Shown in pieces: positions 25,654-35,682 of a stretch of DNA of 64,000 nt. Made by a program: the position numbers and the translations under genes. This stretch comes from Achromobacter pestifer. Its GTDB lineage: Bacteria; Pseudomonadota; Gammaproteobacteria; Burkholderiales; Burkholderiaceae_B. Within the stretch, counting starts at the first letter, position 1. The number at the start of each line of letters is the position of its first letter. The stretch spans positions 124,001-188,000 of the forward strand of contig NZ_CP053985.1 of NCBI RefSeq assembly GCF_013267355.1. The letters run 5' to 3'. Below the pieces are notes generated by a model. It saw nothing but the letters and a program-made list of their open reading frames with translations, made no database searches and was not told the DNA's origin.

Positions 25654-27570
25654 TTGTTCTCATTCCTCAAGCGCACCGTCCTGGCCGCCAGCATCATCGG
25701 CGTATCGCTGGGCGCCAGCGCCGCGCAACCGCCGCGCGCCTATCCCCTCAAGGATTTCTTCCGCAACCCCGAGCGGGGCTTCTTCCGCCTGGCCGACGAC
25801 GGCCGCACGCTGGGCTTCATGCAGCCCACCAGCGTGGACGGCAACCCCGCCCGCATGAACATCTACGTGCAGCCGCTGCAAGGCAGCACGCCCGTGGGGG
25901 ACCCGCGCCAGCTGACCAGCGAAACCGCGCGCGACATCAGCAACTTTTTCTGGAAAGGCGCCGACGTCGTGCTCTACCAGAAGGATTTCGGCGGCGACGA
26001 GAACTTCCACGTGCTGGCGGTCAACGCCAAGACCGGCAAGATCACCGACCTGACGCCTTATGAAGGCGTGCGCGCCGGCATCGAAGACGATCTGGAAGAC
26101 GATCCCAACCACGTCCTCATCAGCCACAACCAGCGCAACCCTGAAGTCTTCGACGTCTACCGCGTCAACGTGCACACGGGCGCCGCGGTGCTGGTGGCGC
26201 AGAATCCGGGCAACATCGTCGGCTGGCAGACCGACCACGCCGGCAAGGTGCGCGCCGCCGTCGCCAGCGACGGCCTGAACACCACCCTGCTCTACCGCGA
26301 CAATGAATCGTCCGAGTTCCGTCCGCTCATCACCACCGACTACCGCACCAGCGTAAGCCCGGCGTTCTTCACCTTCGACGACAAGAAGTTCTACGCCCTG
26401 TCCAACCGGGGCCGCGACAAGCTGTCGCTGGTGGTTATCGACCCCGCCAAGCCCGAGGCCGAGGAAGAGATCTTCACGCCTGACACGGTCGACCTGGATT
26501 CCGCCGGCTACTCGCGCAAGCGCCGCGTGCTGACGGTGGCCGCCTACCAGACCGACAAGCCGCAGTACAAGTTCTTCGACGCGCAGAGCGAGACCCTCTT
26601 CAAGAAGCTGTCGGCCAAGCTCGAGGGCTACGACTTCGCCATCCAGGGCTCCAACCGCGACGAAGACAAGTTCATCGTCGCCGCCTACAACGACCGCACG
26701 CCCGGCTCGCGCTACATCTACGACGCCGCCGCCGACACGCTGAGCAAGCTGGCCGACATCAACCCCGCCATTCCCGAAGCGGACATGTCGCGCGTGCAGC
26801 CCATCAGCTACCAGACCCGCGACGGACTGACGGTCCACGGCTACCTGACGCTGCCCGCCGGCCGCGATCCGAAGAACCTGCCTTGCATCGTGAATCCCCA
26901 CGGCGGCCCGTGGGCGCGCGACAGCTGGGGCTACAACCCCGAAGTGCAGTTCCTGGCCAACCGCGGCTTCTGCGTGCTGCAGATGAACTTCCGCGGATCG
27001 ACCGGTTATGGCCGCGCCTTCTGGGAAGCCAGCTTCGGCCAATGGGGCCTGAAGATGCAGGACGACATCACCGACGGCGTGCAATGGCTGATCAAGCAGG
27101 GCATCGCCGATCCCAAGCGCATCGGCATCTACGGCGCCAGCTACGGCGGCTACGCCACGCTGGCCGGCGTGGCGTTCACGCCCGACCTCTACGCCGCCGC
27201 GGTGGACTACGTGGGGGTGTCCAACCTGTTCACGTTCATGAAGTCCATTCCGCCGTACTGGAAGCCCATGCTGGACAAGATGCAGGACATGGTGGGCGAC
27301 CCCGAACGCGACCGCGAACGCCTGGCCGCCACCTCGCCCGCGCTGCACGCGGACAAGATCACGACGCCGCTGTTCGTGGCCCAGGGCGCCAAGGATCCGC
27401 GCGTGAACAAGGACGAGAGCGACCAGATGGTCCAGGCGCTGCGCGCCCGCGGCGTCGAGGTCGAGTACATGGTCAAGGACAATGAAGGCCACGGCTTTCA
27501 CAACGACGAGAACAAGTTCGAGTTCTACGAAGCCATGGAGAAGTTCCTGACGGAACACCTCAAGCCCTAG
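25654..27570 (+). CDS. S9-family (prolyl oligopeptidase/acylaminoacyl-type) serine peptidase, exported
   Basis: A 638-residue peptidase with a signal peptide (ending GASA), an N-terminal beta-propeller-like region (about 40-380) and a C-terminal alpha/beta hydrolase. The triad is Ser496 (GASYGGYA), Asp581 (GAKDPRVN) and His613 (NEGHGF). HGGP supplies the oxyanion-hole motif. The start is taken as TTG at 25654 because GGAGG stands six bases upstream and the signal peptide begins there; an in-frame ATG at 25585 has no such support. It probably degrades peptides in the periplasm. Its last 11 bases overlap the convergent cyclase gene. Confidence 0.9.
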   Translation: MFSFLKRTVLAASIIGVSLGASAAQPPRAYPLKDFFRNPERGFFRLADDGRTLGFMQPTSVDGNPARMNIYVQPLQGSTPVGDPRQLTSETARDISNFFWKGADVVLYQKDFGGDENFHVLAVNAKTGKITDLTPYEGVRAGIEDDLEDDPNHVLISHNQRNPEVFDVYRVNVHTGAAVLVAQNPGNIVGWQTDHAGKVRAAVASDGLNTTLLYRDNESSEFRPLITTDYRTSVSPAFFTFDDKKFYALSNRGRDKLSLVVIDPAKPEAEEEIFTPDTVDLDSAGYSRKRRVLTVAAYQTDKPQYKFFDAQSETLFKKLSAKLEGYDFAIQGSNRDEDKFIVAAYNDRTPGSRYIYDAAADTLSKLADINPAIPEADMSRVQPISYQTRDGLTVHGYLTLPAGRDPKNLPCIVNPHGGPWARDSWGYNPEVQFLANRGFCVLQMNFRGSTGYGRAFWEASFGQWGLKMQDDITDGVQWLIKQGIADPKRIGIYGASYGGYATLAGVAFTPDLYAAAVDYVGVSNLFTFMKSIPPYWKPMLDKMQDMVGDPERDRERLAATSPALHADKITTPLFVAQGAKDPRVNKDESDQMVQALRARGVEVEYMVKDNEGHGFHNDENKFEFYEAMEKFLTEHLKP

Positions 27571-28768
27571 CCTCCTCCTGCACCGCCGGGCCGCGCTCCT
27601 GCGCGCGGCCCGCAGGGCGGCCGATCCAGGCCATCTCCACGCGGTCGCGGCCAAGCGCCTTGGCGCGGTACAGCGCATCGTCGGCGCGCGCCAGGATGCC
27701 GTCCGCGCCGTCTCCCGACTGATACGAAGCCAGGCCGCCGCTGGTGGTCATGCGCACCTCCCGCCCTTGCAGGTGGAAAGGCGTGTCGCGCAAGGCGTCG
27801 CACACGCGCTGGGCCTGCACCAGCGCGCGGGCCGGATCACAGTCATACATCAACAGCACGAATTCCTCGCCGCCCAGCCGGCCGAAGCGGTCGCTGGCGC
27901 GCACCGCGCGCTGCACGACCTGCGAGAAATGCCGCAGCGCCGCGTCGCCCGCGGCATGGCCGTAGCGGTCGTTGATGGACTTGAAGTGGTCGATGTCCAG
28001 CACCAGCACCGCCAGCTTGCCGCCGGCGCGCTTGCAGCGCTGCAGTTCGCGCTCCAGGTCGTCCATGATGCTGCGGCGCGAATAGGCGCCCGTCAGGCCG
28101 TCGAAGGTCAGCGCGGCCTGCATCTGCTCGGACAGGCTGGTCTGGATCAACAACAGCAGCGCCAGGAACAGTCCAGGCACGGTCACGGTCCCGCAGACGA
28201 TGAAGAACAGGCCCCATGGGGTCGGATCGAGCAGCGACGAAGGCTCTTGCCCGCCGATGGTGTAGACCAGCACGCGCAAGGCATGCAAGGCCGCCAGGCC
28301 GAAGCTCGCCAGCATCAGATACAGCATCACGCCGCGCGTCTGCAACCGCCTGCGCTGGCGAAAAAACACCAGGCCCGTCGCCATCATGGCCGTGAACGTG
28401 TACACCGAAAACAGCAGCATACGTCCCCGCAGCGCGTCGATCCCGTACAGCATCAGCGCGAACGCGACAATGCAGAGCGCGCCCAGGACTGCCGTGCGCC
28501 GCACCAGCGGGCGCAGGCCGAAGAACTGCCGCACGCCGACGTAGACCAGGCTGACCGCGCAGACCCAGGCGGCGTTCGACACCATCACATAGACGCCGGG
28601 CGGCAAGAACTGCGAGGCCGCATAGGCCAGCAGCGACAGCACGGCCAGCGCGTTTCCCGCCGTGAACGCACCGACGCCGCCCACGTCGCGGGCGCGCAGC
28701 GACGCCAGCAATGGCAATGCCAGAGCCGTGGCCAGGCCCCACATCAAAAAGAAAAGAGAAGTCGTCAT
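27560..28768 (-). CDS. Membrane-bound diguanylate cyclase (GGDEF domain)
   Basis: A 402-residue protein with about seven N-terminal membrane helices (1-225) and a C-terminal GGDEF domain. The active-site motif is GGEEF, and RASD lies exactly five residues before it, matching the inhibitory I-site (RxxD). It should make c-di-GMP with product feedback. No EAL domain is present. It is divergent from pgaABCD, the same arrangement as the E. coli cyclase next to pgaA, which suggests it feeds c-di-GMP to the PgaC/PgaD synthase. An AGAGAAG lies ahead of the ATG. Confidence 0.93.
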   Translation of the reverse strand: MTTSLFFLMWGLATALALPLLASLRARDVGGVGAFTAGNALAVLSLLAYAASQFLPPGVYVMVSNAAWVCAVSLVYVGVRQFFGLRPLVRRTAVLGALCIVAFALMLYGIDALRGRMLLFSVYTFTAMMATGLVFFRQRRRLQTRGVMLYLMLASFGLAALHALRVLVYTIGGQEPSSLLDPTPWGLFFIVCGTVTVPGLFLALLLLIQTSLSEQMQAALTFDGLTGAYSRRSIMDDLERELQRCKRAGGKLAVLVLDIDHFKSINDRYGHAAGDAALRHFSQVVQRAVRASDRFGRLGGEEFVLLMYDCDPARALVQAQRVCDALRDTPFHLQGREVRMTTSGGLASYQSGDGADGILARADDALYRAKALGRDRVEMAWIGRPAGRAQERGPAVQEEARA

Positions 28769-29031
28769 GGTGTTTGCCGGCTCGCGCCCCGCGGGCGTTC
28801 GCCGTCACTCGTCATTGCTGTTGCACTGGGTTCATGCGTCTGGAGGCGTTACATCCCTCCACCCCTGACGCTTTTTGTTACCCGTGCCGCGACAGAAAGG
28901 CACTACCTGGCGCCCGTCCGTCGCCGCACGCCGTTTCGCCCTGAACCTTTACCGCCCGCGCCAAGACGATTGCGCGACAAGCGACGAAGAATACGCCACG
29001 GCGCGCCTTGCGCCACAACCCTTTGCACTAA

Positions 29032-29065
29032 TTGACAGTTGACTGACAGTTAACACACTTATAAT
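29032..29065 (+). promoter_or_regulatory. Predicted pgaABCD promoter with 11-base direct repeat (Pho-box-like, reversed)
   Basis: A perfect TATAAT (29060-29065) is preceded by two tandem 11-mers, TGACAGTTGAC (29033-29043) and TGACAGTTAAC (29044-29054). Read on the minus strand, 29049-29032 is CTGTCA-GTCAA-CTGTCA-A, close to the Pho-box consensus of two CTGTCA units 11 bases apart. The available -35 boxes are badly spaced (TTGACT 15 bases, TTGACA 22 bases from the -10), as expected for an activator-dependent promoter. Binding by a PhoB/OmpR-type regulator is an inference; the repeat is reversed relative to usual PhoB activation sites. Confidence 0.55.
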
Positions 29066-29071
29066 TCGGAC

Positions 29072-29315
29072 CATTGACGGTGCCGCGAAGAGCGCCGCAA
29101 TCACGCCCTACGGGCGTGGCGCGTACTAGCCATGCACTCCCATTGCGCGAGTGCGAAGGTCCCCGCAGCGGGCGCCGCGCAGTCCTAACCCAACGTTCCT
29201 TCCCGTGCCGCCGGCGCCTTTGCGCCAGGCGTCGCCTCGGCTCGCGCCGAAAAAAGGCATGCCCCTGGGCGGCCGGAACAGGAACGCCCGAGTCGCAACT
29301 GCGGAAGTAAGACAG
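29072..29315 (+). promoter_or_regulatory. Long 5' leader of pgaABCD
   Basis: If transcription starts about seven bases after the TATAAT, the leader is roughly 240 bases. Long leaders are known at E. coli pgaA, where CsrA binds GGA motifs to block translation. Here GGA occurs twice in GGAACAGGAACG (about 29274-29285) and again in the GGAAG at 29303-29307, which serves as the pgaA ribosome binding site. This pattern fits CsrA/RsmA control but is not proof. Confidence 0.45.
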
Positions 29316-31787
29316 ATGCAAAACAGAGGATCGACACCCCAGGGTGCCGTTGGACCGAGACTGAGCCTGCTGGCGGCTTGCGCCATCCTAGCTCCCGCCA
29401 TGGCGTTGGCCGGCCCCGGTAATGACTATGACGCCTTGATCGCGCAAGCACGCGCCGGCAACTACGAACCCGCGCTGGCCATGCTGCGCCAGCAAGGGCC
29501 GGCCGGCGGCAACCGCGCCATCTACGACCACATCATCATCGCGGGCTGGGCCGGCAAGCCTGCCGAAGCCGTCACCGCCTACGAGCAGTTGCCGCAAGGC
29601 GCGGCGCTGCCCGCCGACATCCAGCTCGCCGTGGCGCGCGCCTACCGCGACCTGCAGCGCTGGCCCGAGGCGCTGGCCGCGTACCAGGCCGGAGCGCGCC
29701 GCCATCCAGGACAATCGGCCTTTCGCGCCGGCGAGATCATGACCCTGGCCGACGCCGGCCGCTACCCCGAGGCGCGCGAAGCCGCGGCGCGCTGGCTCAA
29801 GCGGCATCCCCGCGATGTCGACGCCCGCCTTGCCCTGAGCTACGTCCACGCCCGCCAGGGCGAGCCCTACGAAGCGCTGCACCAGGCCGACCTGGCCCTG
29901 GCCGCCGCGCCCGACACCTCTTACGTATTGCGCGAGTACATCTGGGCGCTGCAGCGCGCGCGCATGGCTGACGTGGCGCTGGAGCTTGCGCGCCGCCACC
30001 AGGACCTGTTCGACGCCGGCCAGATGCGCGGCTTCGAGGCCGACGCGCTGGCCCAACAGGTGCGGCTGGCGGCCATGCCCACGCGGTCGGAGGCCGAGCG
30101 TTTCGTGTTGGCCGACAAGGCATTGGCCCGTTACGACGAACTGATCCCCGCCTGGCAGCAGCAGGAAGACGCCCGCGCCGACGCGCTGCGCGCCCGCATC
30201 GACCGCTTGCACGCCTTGCACGTGCGCGTGCGCATGGCCGAGCTGGTCCGCGAATACGAAGCCCTGCTGGCCGAGGGCGTCACGGTGCCGCGCTACGCCT
30301 TGAATGACGTGGCCTCGGCCTACTTGTACGTGCGCCAGCCGGAGCGCGCCCGCGACCTCTATCGCCAGGTCGCGGCCGATGACGCCCTGCGCGGCGACGC
30401 TGCCGAGCAGCGCTTGGCGACCGAGACCGGCCTGTACTACTCGCTGGCCGAGGGCGAACAGTTCAGCGAGACCGGCGCGGTCACCGACGGAGTCGAATCG
30501 GGCTACGCCCCCTGGCTGTACTACAAGGGCCAGGCCACCCGCATGCCCAACGACCTGAACCTGGAAAGCCGACAAACCCTGGCATCGGCCCGCCTGCAGG
30601 CCAACGACACCGTCGCCGCCCGGCAGCGCCTCGAAGAGATGGTCGAGAACGCGCCGAACAACTCCGGCCTGCGCAGCGACCTGGCCACCGTCCACCGCGC
30701 CCGTTCGCTCCCCCGCGCCTCCGAGGTCGAATTGAAGATGGCGGAGACGCTGGCCCCGCGCAGCCTGGGTGTGGAGAACGGCCAGGGCTTCACCGCCCTG
30801 GACCTGCAGGAATGGCGCCAGGCCGAAGCGCTGTCGCAGGACACCATGGCCCGCTCGCCCGAAAATCTGACCAGCCGCCGCCTGGCCCGCGAATGGGAAG
30901 TGCACAACAAGGCCGAACTGCGCATCAACGGCTACCGCGGGCTGGCCTCGGACAGCCCGGTCACCGGCAGCGGCGATTTCGGCATCGACGCCGTGCTCTA
31001 TTCCTCGCCGCTGGACTACAACTGGCGGGTCTTCGGCGGCGGCGGCTACGCCTCCGGCGACTTCGAGGAAGGCCGCGGCAACTACCGCTGGCTGCGCACC
31101 GGCGTGGAATGGCGCGGCCGCGATCTCACCATCGAAGGCGAAGTCTCCACCCACGACTATGGCTATGGCGTGAAGCCCGGCGCCCGCCTGTCGGTCGCCT
31201 ACGACGTGGACGACCACTGGCAGGTGGGCGGCTCGGGCGAAATCATGTCGCGCGAAACGCCGCTGCGCGCGCTGACCAGCGACGTTTCGTCCAACAGCCT
31301 GTCGGCCTTCGTGCGCTGGCGCGCCGACGAGCGCCGCGAGTGGACGCTGGCGCTGTCGCCCTCGCATTTCAGCGACGGCAACAACCGCTGGGCGCTGGGC
31401 CTGGCCGGGCGCGAGCGCGTCTACACCGCGCCGCACCTGCTGGCGGACCTGGAATTCGAGGCGTCCACCCAGCGCAACAGCCACGACAGCAACGTGCCCT
31501 ACTTCAATCCGCGCTCGGACCTGATGCTGCTGCCCGGCGTGCGCCTGACCCACACCCTGTATCGCCGCTACGAAACCGCCTGGGAACAGATCGGCACGCT
31601 GGGCGCGGGCACGTACACCCAGCAAGGCTATGGCACCGGCGGCGTGATTGCGCTGGGCTACGGCCAGCGCTTTCGCGCCAACGACGTCCTGGACATGGGC
31701 GCCATGATCACCGGCACCAGCCGCCCGTACGACGGCGAACGCGAGCGCGAACTGCGCATCGTGTTCGACCTGACGTACCGCTTCTGA
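29316..31787 (+). CDS. pgaA: Poly-beta-1,6-N-acetylglucosamine outer-membrane export porin PgaA
   Basis: An 823-residue outer-membrane protein (BpsA in Bordetella). After a signal peptide (about 1-32, AMALA) it has a long helical TPR region (about 35-510, with repeated patterns such as AVARAYRDLQRWPEALAAY). A C-terminal beta-barrel (about 520-823) ends in the outer-membrane signature LRIVFDLTYRF with a terminal Phe. TPRs are thought to recruit PgaB and the polymer; the barrel exports it. The ATG at 29316 is chosen because GGAAG lies eight bases upstream and the signal peptide begins there. First gene of pgaABCD. Confidence 0.95.
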   Translation: MQNRGSTPQGAVGPRLSLLAACAILAPAMALAGPGNDYDALIAQARAGNYEPALAMLRQQGPAGGNRAIYDHIIIAGWAGKPAEAVTAYEQLPQGAALPADIQLAVARAYRDLQRWPEALAAYQAGARRHPGQSAFRAGEIMTLADAGRYPEAREAAARWLKRHPRDVDARLALSYVHARQGEPYEALHQADLALAAAPDTSYVLREYIWALQRARMADVALELARRHQDLFDAGQMRGFEADALAQQVRLAAMPTRSEAERFVLADKALARYDELIPAWQQQEDARADALRARIDRLHALHVRVRMAELVREYEALLAEGVTVPRYALNDVASAYLYVRQPERARDLYRQVAADDALRGDAAEQRLATETGLYYSLAEGEQFSETGAVTDGVESGYAPWLYYKGQATRMPNDLNLESRQTLASARLQANDTVAARQRLEEMVENAPNNSGLRSDLATVHRARSLPRASEVELKMAETLAPRSLGVENGQGFTALDLQEWRQAEALSQDTMARSPENLTSRRLAREWEVHNKAELRINGYRGLASDSPVTGSGDFGIDAVLYSSPLDYNWRVFGGGGYASGDFEEGRGNYRWLRTGVEWRGRDLTIEGEVSTHDYGYGVKPGARLSVAYDVDDHWQVGGSGEIMSRETPLRALTSDVSSNSLSAFVRWRADERREWTLALSPSHFSDGNNRWALGLAGRERVYTAPHLLADLEFEASTQRNSHDSNVPYFNPRSDLMLLPGVRLTHTLYRRYETAWEQIGTLGAGTYTQQGYGTGGVIALGYGQRFRANDVLDMGAMITGTSRPYDGERERELRIVFDLTYRF

Positions 31788-31807
31788 ACCCGGATCCGAG
31801 TAACGCC

Positions 31808-33841
31808 ATGATGCTTAAAACCCATACCCGCCTGATTCTCGCCGGCCTGCTGCTGCTCGCGATCCTGGCGCTGACCGCCTGCGCCAAGGACATTCCCGTC
31901 TATACGCCGCCGGACCAGCGCCCAGTCGCGCCTGCCGAGCAGCCCTGGGTCCAGGGCCAGTTCCTGGCCCTGGCCTACCACGACGTGGAAGACGAAGACC
32001 CCGACCAGGGCTTTCTCAGCGTGCGCACCGACCGCCTGGTCGAGCAGCTGGCCTGGCTGCGCGCCAACGGCTACCAGGCCGTCACCGTGGACCAGATCCT
32101 GACCGCCCGCCAGGGCGGCAAGCCGCTGCCCGAGCGCGCCGTGCTGCTGTCCTTCGACGACGGCTACCGCAGCTTCTACACCCGCGTGCTGCCCATCCTC
32201 AAAGCCTACCAATGGCCCGCGCTGCTGGCGCCGGTCGGCGTCTGGATGGACACGCCCGCCAACCGGCGCGTGGACTTCGGCGGCAGCCCCGAGGACCGCA
32301 AGCGCTTCCTGAACTGGGACGAGATCCGCGAGATCTCGCGCTCCGGACTGGTGGAAATCGCCGCGCACACCAATGCCTCGCACTACGGCGCGCTGGCCAA
32401 TCCCCAGGGCAATACCGAGCCGGCGGCCGCCATCCGCGCCTATGACGCGCAGACCCGCCGCTACGAGACCGAGGCGGAATTCGAGGCCCGCATGGGTGGC
32501 GACGTCGCCGCCATCACCGAGAAGATCCGCCGCGCCACCGGCAAGAAGCCGCGCGTCTGGGTCTGGCCCTACGGCGCTGAGGGCGGCTCCACCCTGCGCA
32601 TCACCGCCGAGCATGGTTATCAGCTGGCGCTGACGCTGGAGGACGGCCCTGGCCGCGTCGGCCGCCTGATGTCCACGCCGCGCCTGCTGCTGTCCAGCGA
32701 CCCGACACTCAAGCCCTTCGCCAACAGCGTGGTCGGCATGGAAACCCAGCCCTTCATGCGCGTGGCGCACGTGGACCTGGACTATGTCTACGACCCGGAC
32801 CCGGCGCAGACCGACCGCAATCTGGGCGAGCTGGTGCAGCGCATCCTGGACATGCAGATCAACACGGTATTCCTGCAGGCTTACTCGGACCCCGTGGGCG
32901 ACGGCTTGGTGAAGTCGGTCTACTTCCCCAACCGCTGGCTGCCGATGCGCGCCGACCTGTTCAACCGCGTCGCCTGGCAGTTGCACAACCGCGCCAACGT
33001 GATGGTCTATGCCTGGATGCCGGTACTGTCGTTCGACCTGGATCCTGCCCTGCCCCGTGTCACGCGCTGGCAGGAAGGCCAGGCGCAGCCTGAGCCGGAT
33101 CCCGACCAGTACCGCCGCCTGTCACCGTTCGACGCCACCGTGCGCGCGCGCATCGGCGACCTGTACGAAGACCTGTCCCGCTACGCGATCTTCGACGGCG
33201 TCCTGTTCCATGACGACGCGCTGCTGTCGGACTTCGAAGACGCCAGCCCCGGCGCGCTGGCCGCCTATCGCGCCGCGGGCCTGCCGGGCAGCATCGCCGA
33301 ACTGCGCGCGGATCCCGACACCCTGCAACGCTGGACCCGCTACAAGAGCCGCGCGCTGGTGGACTTCACCACCGAACTCACGCAGCGGGTGCGCGCGGTG
33401 CGCGGCCCGCAGATCAAGACCGCCCGCAACATCTTTGCCGAACCCATCCTGAACCCCGGCAGCGAGACCTGGTTCGCGCAGAACCTGGACGACTTCCTCG
33501 GCGCCTACGACTGGACCGCGCCGATGGCGATGCCGCTGATGGAAAACGTGCCCCACGGCCAGGAAAACGCCTGGCTGGACCGGCTGGTCGACACCGTCGC
33601 GCAGCGCCCCGGGGCGCTGGACAAGACCGTGTTCGAACTGCAGGCCCGCGACTGGCGCACCGGCCCCGGCCGCCCCGAGGCCACGCCCGTCGACACGGCC
33701 GTGCTCGCCGGCTGGATGAAGCGGCTGCAGCTGCGCGGCTCGCGCAGCTTCGGCTACTACCCCGACGATTTCTCGCAAGACCAGCCCCGGCTGCAAGGCA
33801 TCCGGCCCGCCATTTCCGAAGCCTGGTATCCGATCAAATGA
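31808..33841 (+). CDS. pgaB: Poly-beta-1,6-N-acetylglucosamine N-deacetylase lipoprotein PgaB
   Basis: A 677-residue lipoprotein (BpsB in Bordetella). The signal peptide ends at lipobox LTAC with Cys25. The polysaccharide deacetylase domain (about 45-290) carries [22 protein letters not shown] (the D-D metal/catalytic pair) and IAAHTNASH. The C-terminal half (about 310-677) is the glycoside-hydrolase-like PgaB domain with [12 protein letters not shown] and [15 protein letters not shown]. Partial deacetylation of the polymer is needed for export through PgaA. It lies 20 bases after pgaA; a second ATG one codon later is equally possible. The stop overlaps pgaC (ATGA). Confidence 0.95.
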   Translation: MMLKTHTRLILAGLLLLAILALTACAKDIPVYTPPDQRPVAPAEQPWVQGQFLALAYHDVEDEDPDQGFLSVRTDRLVEQLAWLRANGYQAVTVDQILTARQGGKPLPERAVLLSFDDGYRSFYTRVLPILKAYQWPALLAPVGVWMDTPANRRVDFGGSPEDRKRFLNWDEIREISRSGLVEIAAHTNASHYGALANPQGNTEPAAAIRAYDAQTRRYETEAEFEARMGGDVAAITEKIRRATGKKPRVWVWPYGAEGGSTLRITAEHGYQLALTLEDGPGRVGRLMSTPRLLLSSDPTLKPFANSVVGMETQPFMRVAHVDLDYVYDPDPAQTDRNLGELVQRILDMQINTVFLQAYSDPVGDGLVKSVYFPNRWLPMRADLFNRVAWQLHNRANVMVYAWMPVLSFDLDPALPRVTRWQEGQAQPEPDPDQYRRLSPFDATVRARIGDLYEDLSRYAIFDGVLFHDDALLSDFEDASPGALAAYRAAGLPGSIAELRADPDTLQRWTRYKSRALVDFTTELTQRVRAVRGPQIKTARNIFAEPILNPGSETWFAQNLDDFLGAYDWTAPMAMPLMENVPHGQENAWLDRLVDTVAQRPGALDKTVFELQARDWRTGPGRPEATPVDTAVLAGWMKRLQLRGSRSFGYYPDDFSQDQPRLQGIRPAISEAWYPIK

Positions 33842-35178
33842 CAGACCGTCTGATTGCCCTGCTGATTCTCTGCGCGGTGCTTGGCGCGCCCTTCGGCTTC
33901 ACCCTGATGCTGACCGGCGAGGCGCTCCTGGGCTTCGTGTTCTTCTACCCCCTGTTCATGTCCGGCATGTGGATGGCCGGCGGCATCTATTTCTGGTGGC
34001 ATTGGGAGCGGCACTGGAAATGGGGCAAGGACAGCCAGCCGCCGGCCCTGGCCGGCAATCCGCTGGTGTCCATCCTGGTGCCCTGCTACAACGAGGCCGA
34101 CAACGGCGAGGAGACGCTGCTGGCCGCGCTGGGCCAGAACTATCCGCACATCGAAGTCATCGCCATCAACGACGGCTCCAGCGACGGCACCGCCGGCATG
34201 CTGGACCGCATGGCCGCCGCCCATCCGCGGCTGCGCGTGGTGCACCTGGCGCAAAACCAGGGCAAGGCCATGGCGCTGCGCATGGGCGCCATGGCCGCGC
34301 GCAGCGAGTACCTGGTCTGCATCGACGGCGACGCCATGCTGGATCCGGACGCGGCCGCCTACCTGGTCGCGCCGCTGATCGACAATCCGCGCGTGGGCGC
34401 CGTCACCGGCAACCCGCGCATCCGCACCCGCTCCACCATGATCGGGCGCATCCAAGTGGGCGAGTTCTCTTCCATCATCGGCCTGATCAAGCGCACCCAG
34501 CGCGTCTACGGCCAGGTGTTCACGGTCTCCGGCGTGGTCGCCGCCTTCCGGCGCGCGGCGCTGGACCGCGTGGGCTACTGGAGCCTGGACATGATCACCG
34601 AGGACATCGACATCAGCTGGAAGCTGCAGCGCGACCACTGGTCGATCTTCTACGAGCCGCGCGGCCTGTGCTGGATCCTCATGCCCGAAACCCTGCGCGG
34701 ACTGTGGAAGCAGCGGCTGCGCTGGGCTCAGGGCGGCGCCGAGGTCTTCCTGAAGAACCTGCGCTCCATCTGGGTCTGGCGCCATCGCCGGCTGTGGCCG
34801 CTGATGGCCGAGTTCTGCCTGTCCACCGCCTGGGCCTTCGCCTTCGGCGTGTCGGTGCTGCTGTGGGCCATCAGCCAGGTGGTCACGCTGCCCAACAACA
34901 TGCAGATCGCCAGCCTGATGCCCCCCGCCTTCACCGGCATGATGCTGGCGGTGGTCTGCCTGCTGCAATTCGTCGTCAGCATCCTGATCGACCGCCGCTA
35001 CGAGCCCGGCCTGGCCCGCTCGCTGTACTGGGTCATCTGGTATCCGCTGGCCTTCTGGATGGTGAGCCTGTTCACCACCCTGGTCAGCTTCCCCAAAGTC
35101 ATGCTCCGCAAGCAGGCCCGTCGCGCGCGCTGGACCAGCCCGGACCGGGGCATCAAATCACCGGACGCATCGTCATGA
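33838..35178 (+). CDS. pgaC: Poly-beta-1,6-N-acetylglucosamine synthase PgaC (GT2)
   Basis: A 446-residue inner-membrane glycosyltransferase (BpsC) that polymerises UDP-GlcNAc. Two N-terminal membrane helices are followed by the GT2 domain: [28 protein letters not shown] (D-x-D), ITEDIDISW (the TED base motif) and QRLRWAQGG (Q-x-x-R-W). Then come at least three C-terminal helices. The activity of the family needs c-di-GMP bound at the PgaC/PgaD interface, which links it to the nearby cyclase. The start overlaps pgaB (ATGA) and the stop overlaps pgaD (ATGA). Confidence 0.96.
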   Translation: MTDRLIALLILCAVLGAPFGFTLMLTGEALLGFVFFYPLFMSGMWMAGGIYFWWHWERHWKWGKDSQPPALAGNPLVSILVPCYNEADNGEETLLAALGQNYPHIEVIAINDGSSDGTAGMLDRMAAAHPRLRVVHLAQNQGKAMALRMGAMAARSEYLVCIDGDAMLDPDAAAYLVAPLIDNPRVGAVTGNPRIRTRSTMIGRIQVGEFSSIIGLIKRTQRVYGQVFTVSGVVAAFRRAALDRVGYWSLDMITEDIDISWKLQRDHWSIFYEPRGLCWILMPETLRGLWKQRLRWAQGGAEVFLKNLRSIWVWRHRRLWPLMAEFCLSTAWAFAFGVSVLLWAISQVVTLPNNMQIASLMPPAFTGMMLAVVCLLQFVVSILIDRRYEPGLARSLYWVIWYPLAFWMVSLFTTLVSFPKVMLRKQARRARWTSPDRGIKSPDASS

Positions 35179-35621
35179 TCATCACCACGCAACGTTCCCG
35201 CGCAGGTTACCTGTTCGACCTGGTCCTGACCGCCATCGGCTGGTTCGCCTTCGTCTATCTGTTCGGCGCCGGCATCCTGGCGATCCTGCGCGCCGCCGCG
35301 GGCGGCCCCGATGTCTCGCTGTGGCCGGTGTTCCTGCCCACCGTGCACACGCTGTGGGGTTATGCCCTGCTGGCGGTGGTCAACGCCGGCGTGCTGGTGG
35401 CCTGGGCCGTCTACAACCATCGCAAGTTCGGCGGCCGCGACCGCCGCAAGCCCATCAAGCCGGTGGGCGACCGCCGCGTGGCGGCCAGCTTCGCGATCAG
35501 CCCGGCGCAGCTGATGCAGGTCCGGTCGTCGCACACCTGCATCGTCCACCATGGCGCGGCCGGCGACATCACCGGCATTGAAATCGGCCGCCCTCACCTG
35601 AGCGCGGTGCGAGCCGGTTGA
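35175..35621 (+). CDS. pgaD: PGA synthase accessory membrane protein PgaD
   Basis: A 148-residue protein (BpsD) with two membrane helices (about 16-38 and 58-80) followed by a basic stretch ([20 protein letters not shown]) and a cytoplasmic tail. PgaD pairs with PgaC and is required for c-di-GMP-dependent synthesis; the arginine-rich stretch after the second helix is a plausible part of the binding surface. The start is fixed by the ATGA overlap with pgaC. A strong hairpin follows the gene. Confidence 0.92.
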   Translation: MIITTQRSRAGYLFDLVLTAIGWFAFVYLFGAGILAILRAAAGGPDVSLWPVFLPTVHTLWGYALLAVVNAGVLVAWAVYNHRKFGGRDRRKPIKPVGDRRVAASFAISPAQLMQVRSSHTCIVHHGAAGDITGIEIGRPHLSAVRAG

Positions 35622-35630
35622 TGCCCTCCC

Positions 35631-35671
35631 GGCCTGGCGCCGCGAGCCGCATGGCTTTGCGGCGCCAGGCC
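35631..35671. terminator. Bidirectional terminator hairpin between pgaD and the MFS gene
   Basis: Arms of 13 bases (GGCCTGGCGCCGC and its exact complement at 35659-35671) enclose a loop that itself pairs (AGCC with GGCT). The result is a nearly continuous 17-pair hairpin. No T-run follows on either side, so it may act as a strong pause or Rho-assisted stop. It separates two convergent transcription units. Confidence 0.7.
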
Positions 35672-35682
35672 CGGCCCCGCCT

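Larger units (their letters stand above)
28769..29315. other. 547-base intergenic region between cyclase gene and pgaA
   Basis: No convincing gene lies here; short open frames have poor codon use and lack ribosome binding sites. The half next to the cyclase (28769-29020) should hold its promoter, but I could not pick one confidently. The pgaA side holds a tandem repeat with a TATAAT box, then a long leader. Confidence 0.6.

Noticed and set aside
25660..27678. A 672-codon open frame antisense to the S9 peptidase gene
   Set aside because: The sense frame has an intact catalytic triad and signal peptide; the antisense product is Val/His-rich shadow sequence.
29074..29310. A 78-codon open frame in the pgaA leader
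   Set aside because: Very Arg-rich, no ribosome binding site, and codon use typical of non-coding GC-rich DNA. The stretch is better explained as leader.
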